Part shown: in pieces, positions 53,972 through 57,272 of the stretch
Layout: each line of letters begins with the position of its first letter
How positions within the stretch are numbered: the first letter of the stretch is position 1
Assembly (NCBI RefSeq): GCF_026847645.1
Contig: NZ_JAPSMC010000015.1
Span: forward strand, 1-57,272
DNA: 57,272 bases
Direction of reading: 5' to 3'
From: Anoxybacillus sp. J5B_2022
GTDB taxonomy: Bacteria > Bacillota > Bacilli > Bacillales > Anoxybacillaceae
Made by a program: the position numbers and the translations under genes
The notes under the pieces: model-generated
What the model saw: only the letters and a program-made list of their open reading frames with translations
What the model was told of the DNA's origin: nothing
Databases searched by the model: none

Positions 53972-54124
53972 GGATACTCCCTCCTCCTTCATAATATTTT
54001 CCCTCTTCACGACTGATACACTACTAATTATTCCCTTTACACTTACATTGTACACGAAAACGAAGACGCGCTCAATTTATACGTTTTATGTTACAATAGA
54101 GTCAAAAAAGAAAGTTGGAGGGTT

Positions 54125-54280
54125 ATGTTTACAATCTTAGTGATTTCGCTCATTATTATTATCGTCGTGCTTGTGTTGGCAGTCGCAACAACATCAAAAG
54201 CATATCAGTATAAACATACCGTCGATCCAATTGACAACAATCCACATTTGTCTGAAACGGAACAAAAAGAGAAAGAGTAA
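54125..54280 (+). CDS. ytzI: YtzI, single-span membrane microprotein
   Basis: 51 aa; TTGGAGGG ends just before the ATG. A 20-residue transmembrane helix (VISLIIIIVVLVLAVATTS) and a polar cytoplasmic tail (DPIDNNPHLSETEQKEKE). Corresponds to the YtzI family beside luxS in B. subtilis. No known function. Confidence 0.8.
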   Translation: MFTILVISLIIIIVVLVLAVATTSKAYQYKHTVDPIDNNPHLSETEQKEKE

Positions 54281-54281
54281 A

Positions 54282-54303
54282 GCGACCATGTTTCGATGGT
54301 CGC
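54282..54303. terminator. hairpin between ytzI and luxS
   Basis: Perfect 8-bp stem GCGACCAT / ATGGTCGC with a 6-base loop; weak T-rich run TTTACTC on the minus strand. Confidence 0.6.
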
Positions 54304-54311
54304 CTCATGAT

Positions 54312-54785
54312 TTATCCAAACACTTTTTTCAAGTCTTCTTTATCCTGTTCCAACCAAAAGCGCATGAGCTGTTTCGCGCCTTCTAAGTCATGAAGTTTTG
54401 CCTGCCCACATTGCTGCTCGGTTGCCGCAGGAACTTCTGTCGCATGTAGTGCATCTTTCATCGTTTCTTCTAATAAATCAATAATTTCTTCGACCGTAGG
54501 AGAGCCGCTGACGACTAAATAATACCCTGTTTGGCATCCCATCGGCGAAATATCAATAATGTCAAAATGATCATATTTTTCTGCATGTTTACGAATGTTA
54601 AACGCGAGCAAATGCTCGAGCGTATGAATCGCCTCTGGCTTCATCGCCTCTTTGTTCGGCTGGCAAAAACGAATATCAAATTTATTCACTACGCCATCGC
54701 TGCCGACTTTATGGACACCGCAATGTCTCACGTACGGTGCTTTTACGGCGCAATGATCGAGTTCAAAGCTTTCTACTGAAGGCAT
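54312..54785 (-). CDS. luxS: S-ribosylhomocysteine lyase
   Basis: 157 aa from the ATG at 54785 (AGGAGTG ahead). Metal site HTLEH, catalytic Cys in [12 protein letters not shown], and the second Cys in [11 protein letters not shown]. It cleaves S-ribosylhomocysteine to homocysteine and DPD, the AI-2 precursor, in the SAM cycle that metK starts. Confidence 0.97.
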   Translation of the reverse strand: MPSVESFELDHCAVKAPYVRHCGVHKVGSDGVVNKFDIRFCQPNKEAMKPEAIHTLEHLLAFNIRKHAEKYDHFDIIDISPMGCQTGYYLVVSGSPTVEEIIDLLEETMKDALHATEVPAATEQQCGQAKLHDLEGAKQLMRFWLEQDKEDLKKVFG

Positions 54786-54938
54786 CGTATCACTCCTATT
54801 TGTTTTTTCATTACTTATCATACACATCTATCCGATTTTTTTCATCTGTTTTGTTGTGATAAAAGCAACAAACGTGAGAACTTGTCCGCTTTATGGTACA
54901 GTATGATTAGTATCCTTCGTTTGTTAGGTGTGATATAC

Positions 54939-55163
54939 ATGAAACAACTATTCATTGCGCTCATTCGTTTTTATCAAATCGTGATTTCTCCATTGAAGCC
55001 ACCGACATGCCGGTTTTACCCGACATGTTCACATTACGGCCTAGAAGCCATTCGACGTTTCGGGGCGATGAAAGGCGGGTGGCTAACGATAAAGCGCATC
55101 GTCAAATGCCACCCGTTTCATCCCGGCGGCTTTGACCCCGTTCCAGAAAAAACAGAAAAATAA
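54939..55163 (+). CDS. yidD: YidD, membrane protein insertion efficiency factor
   Basis: 74 aa from the ATG at 54939 (TTAGGTGTG ahead); the longer frame lacks a ribosome site. Signature [19 protein letters not shown] and [12 protein letters not shown]. It helps YidC insert membrane proteins. Corresponds to ytjA. A GGGCATG..CATGTCC hairpin follows at 55170-55190 without a T-run. Confidence 0.92.
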   Translation: MKQLFIALIRFYQIVISPLKPPTCRFYPTCSHYGLEAIRRFGAMKGGWLTIKRIVKCHPFHPGGFDPVPEKTEK

Positions 55164-55205
55164 GCGCTCGGGCATGCTCTACGCATGTCCAGCCGACAAG
55201 TTAAA

Positions 55206-55252
55206 CTTAGTCGACTACAGCAGAAAAGTCATCACTAGTTTTTATTAGTTAA
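55206..55252 (+). repeat. dispersed intergenic repeat, copy 2
   Basis: Contains CTTAGTCGACTACAGCAGAAAAG and CTAGTTTTTATTAGTTAACG, matching the element at 20923-20984 (minus strand) apart from a 14-base insertion there. It precedes the zinc-lipoprotein promoter. Confidence 0.7.
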
Positions 55253-55279
55253 CGAATATATCTGGAAATAACATAACGG

Positions 55280-55308
55280 TTGTACTTTTCCTATTTTTCT
55301 TGTATTAT
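55280..55308 (+). promoter_or_regulatory. promoter of the zinc-binding lipoprotein gene
   Basis: TTGTAC and TATTAT with exactly 17 bases between. The expected start (near 55315) touches the first Zur box. Confidence 0.75.
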
Positions 55309-55316
55309 TAATGTTG

Positions 55317-55341
55317 TTAAATCGTAATCGTTTCGATTTAA
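55317..55341 (+). promoter_or_regulatory. Zur operator 1
   Basis: TTAAATCGTAATCGTTTCGATTTAA is a near-perfect inverted repeat matching the Bacillus Zur box (TCGTAATnATTACGA core), at the transcription start. Confidence 0.85.
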
Positions 55342-55354
55342 TAACCATCATTTT

Positions 55355-55376
55355 TAAATCGTAACCATTTCGATAT
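55355..55376 (+). promoter_or_regulatory. Zur operator 2
   Basis: TAAATCGTAACCATTTCGATA: a second, less perfect Zur box 37 bases downstream, in the leader. Confidence 0.75.
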
Positions 55377-55413
55377 CGCAAAAAAACGCTTTACATAAGA
55401 AAGGGGAAAAACG

Positions 55414-56349
55414 ATGAAATCCAAGCCGCTCTTATCTGTTCTTCTTGCCGCAACGTTCACATTGTTCGGCTGCAATAAACAAGAAGCAACAGAAACAGCA
55501 AAAAACAAAAATGTATTGACGGTTTACACTACCGTCTATCCACTGCAAGACTTTGCCGAAAAAATCGGGGGCAACTATGTCAAAGCAGAAAGTATTTACC
55601 CTCCTGGGATCGAAGCGCACACGTTTGAACCGACAACCGAAACGATGAAAAAACTAGCCGATGCCGATGCGTTTATTTATGTCGGTGCAGGCATGGAAGG
55701 GTTTGTTGATCAAACGATACAAGCGTTGCAAAACGAACATGTAACGTTTATTGAGGGGGCGAAAGGCATTCAGTTCTTGGATTCAACCGATGAACACGAA
55801 GCTAGCACAGAAGAACACGACGATGGTAACAAAGACCCTCACGTCTGGCTCGATCCTATCCTTTCGATTCAGGTCGCTGAAAACATTAAAAATGCTTTTA
55901 TTGAACTGAAACCAGAGGCAAAAGACACGTTTGAAAAAAACTTTGCTTCATTAAAACAACAACTACAACAGTTGGATAAACAATTTCAAACGGTCGTAAA
56001 CAACGCACCGAAAAAAGAAATTCTCGTTTCCCATGCCGCTTACGGATATTGGGCGAAACGATATGGCATCCGTGAAATAAGCATCGCTGGCCTTTCGCCA
56101 AGCAATGAGCCATCGCAAAAAGAATTGGCACAAATCATCGATACCGCAAAAAAACATCACATTCGCTACGTCATTTTTGAACAAAACGTCACACCAAAAG
56201 TAGCGGATATTGTAAAAAACGAAATCGGAGCCGAGCCACTTCGCCTCCATAACTTAGAAACACTAACCGAAGAAGATCGAGAAAAAAAGAAAGATTACTT
56301 TTCCATCATGAACGAAAATATCGAAGTGCTTAAAAAAGCATTACAATAA
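55414..56349 (+). CDS. znuA: zinc ABC importer substrate-binding lipoprotein (ZnuA/AdcA type)
   Basis: 311 aa; AAAGGGG before the ATG. Lipobox LFGC near residue 20; cluster A-1 fold with EAHTFEPT (first His), an acidic His-containing loop (DEHEASTEEHDDGNKDPHVWLDP), SHAAYGYW (His) and a late FEQNV Glu-region. It binds Zn2+ for import when zinc is scarce. It is monocistronic here (terminator at 56350); ATPase and permease genes are not adjacent, unlike many znu loci. Confidence 0.92.
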   Translation: MKSKPLLSVLLAATFTLFGCNKQEATETAKNKNVLTVYTTVYPLQDFAEKIGGNYVKAESIYPPGIEAHTFEPTTETMKKLADADAFIYVGAGMEGFVDQTIQALQNEHVTFIEGAKGIQFLDSTDEHEASTEEHDDGNKDPHVWLDPILSIQVAENIKNAFIELKPEAKDTFEKNFASLKQQLQQLDKQFQTVVNNAPKKEILVSHAAYGYWAKRYGIREISIAGLSPSNEPSQKELAQIIDTAKKHHIRYVIFEQNVTPKVADIVKNEIGAEPLRLHNLETLTEEDREKKKDYFSIMNENIEVLKKALQ

Positions 56350-56376
56350 CACCACTCTTTATGAGTGGTTTTTTTT
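56350..56376 (+). terminator. terminator of znuA
   Basis: ACCACTC and GAGTGGT with a 5-base loop, then TTTTTTTATG. Confidence 0.92.
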
Positions 56377-56463
56377 ATGTTTTGTGTTCCGACAACCTTC
56401 TATACGAATACAATGTATCAATGCGTGAAAAAAATTAATTTTTTAAACACAAGGAGGCTTTCA

Positions 56464-57272
56464 ATGATGAAAAAACGAGCAATGATTGCTATTCCGGTAA
56501 GCGTCCTGTTAGTCGCATTAATGGCTTGTTCTTTTTTCTTGCTGAGTATCAAACCCGACACATCCCACATCTCTAAAGCACAAAAACTTGCGGAATATTC
56601 GAAACCAGCTGTTGTCCGAATCGTCGACTATGCGGTCGTCGAATGGGAATTTCTCGACTACAATCCGAACGTTTCCGATTATTTGAAACAAACAGGCTCT
56701 AAAACAATTATCGGCGGGGCGGGTTCTGGTGCTATTATTAGTTCCAATGGCTACATTGTCACAAATGCCCACGTTGTCGAATTTTCTAAGATGGATGACC
56801 AACAAATTGCAAATGCCGCTTTTGAACAAATAAATGGTTCAAGGTATTTCCGATCATTTCCAAGTTGACTTCGATGTAGCGTATGACTATATGGTCGAAT
56901 ACACACATTACGTAACTATCAAAAGAGGACTAAAAGTCATATTGCCTAGTGGAGACGTGCTCGATGGAGACATTAAAAGCTATGGTGCACCAATTAATGA
57001 AGGAAAAGACGTCGCTGTATTAAAAATCGAAGGAAGAAACTTCCCAACATTAAAGCTTGGAAACTCTGAGCACGTACAAAATCAAGACGACATCTGGGTA
57101 ATCGGCTATCCAGCAGCTGCTGACTCCGATTTGCTATCCCCTGATTCCTCACTCGTTTCCTCGATGAATACTGGTCACATCTCTGCTGCTTCCAAAAAGA
57201 CCGAACAAGGGAGTCCAGTGATTCAAATTGATGCTGCGGCTACACACGGAAATAGTGGTGGACCTGTCATTA
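56464..57272 (+). pseudogene. HtrA-like trypsin-type protease, frameshifted, truncated by the window
   Basis: Starts at ATG 56464 (AAGGAGG ahead) with a hydrophobic N-terminal anchor or lipobox (LMACSFF). The first frame has the His motif YIVTNAHVVEF, then stops at 56868. The protein continues in the +1 frame from about 56835 (VQGISDHFQVDFDVAYDY) through Asp (KDVAVLKIEG) to Ser (HGNSGGPVI) at the window end. One extra base near AATGGTT (56832-56837) would explain it. Either a recent inactivation or a sequencing error. Shares the S1C fold with the gene at 45186. Confidence 0.8.

Noticed and set aside
54000-54060. PerR or sigma-B site ahead of dps
   Set aside because: I looked for TTATAAT-type and GTTTAA/GGGTAT pairs; only A/T-rich partial matches were found.

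Overview
The window reads as chromosome of a moderately thermophilic Bacillaceae, most likely Anoxybacillus or a close Geobacillus relative. I infer this from gene content and order, which follow the Bacillus subtilis aroA-ytx-murC-ytp-yto-amyX-pepV-leuS-ytq-asnB-metK-pckA-ytl-ytk-dps-luxS-ytjA stretch almost gene for gene. Purine-rich Shine-Dalgarno sites, frequent TTG/GTG starts, a T-box, an S-box and Zur operators fit the same picture. There is no tRNA, rRNA, CRISPR array or intact transposon.

Layout. 1-15.3 kb: end of a secreted-protein gene, AroA (DAHP synthase/chorismate mutase), a long FtsA-like actin-fold protein with tandem C-terminal repeats, ytxJHG, an M29 aminopeptidase, murC, a nicotinate phosphoribosyltransferase, the DNA translocase sftA, ytpR-ytpQ-ytpP, a DUF84 NTPase, an M42 aminopeptidase, and an inserted PIN/AbrB toxin-antitoxin pair. 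15.5-30 kb: ytzB, a lactonase-like hydrolase, trmB, ytzH, ytmP, pullulanase amyX, a NERD-like protein, thpR, an MFS transporter, pepV, ytzE, an RsuA-type pseudouridine synthase, a Gly/Pro/Tyr-rich coiled-coil protein, a MurJ/YtgP flippase and the flavoprotein YtfP. 30-39 kb: small genes missed at usual length cut-offs (cse60, a 50-aa protein), ytwF, leuS with a leucine T-box, an IscB remnant sitting directly before ytqA/ytqB (mnmL/mnmM), ytpB, ytpA, ytoA and a C39-type protein. 39-50.8 kb: asnB, metK with a SAM riboswitch, pckA, ytmB, a secreted HtrA-type protease fused to a beta-propeller, the ytlA-C-D ABC importer and the Nudix hydrolase ytkD. 50.8-57.3 kb: a bicarbonate permease SbtA with an upstream DUF2294 (MpsC-family) gene, a conserved hypothetical gene, ytkC, dps, ytzI, luxS, yidD, a Zur-controlled zinc-binding lipoprotein and a frameshifted second HtrA-like gene running off the end.

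Most of this is housekeeping. The parts most worth a second look are the DUF2294-SbtA unit, whose RNA carries two stacked, unrecognised structured elements each ending in an intrinsic terminator (52381-52549 and 51893-51984); the FtsA-like protein with beta-grasp-like repeats; the IscB fossil that has separated mnmL from its promoter and ribosome site; and a dispersed intergenic repeat found twice, each time ahead of a gene in the same relative orientation (20923-20984 and 55206-55252). All structures and repeats were read by eye; no folding or database search was run.
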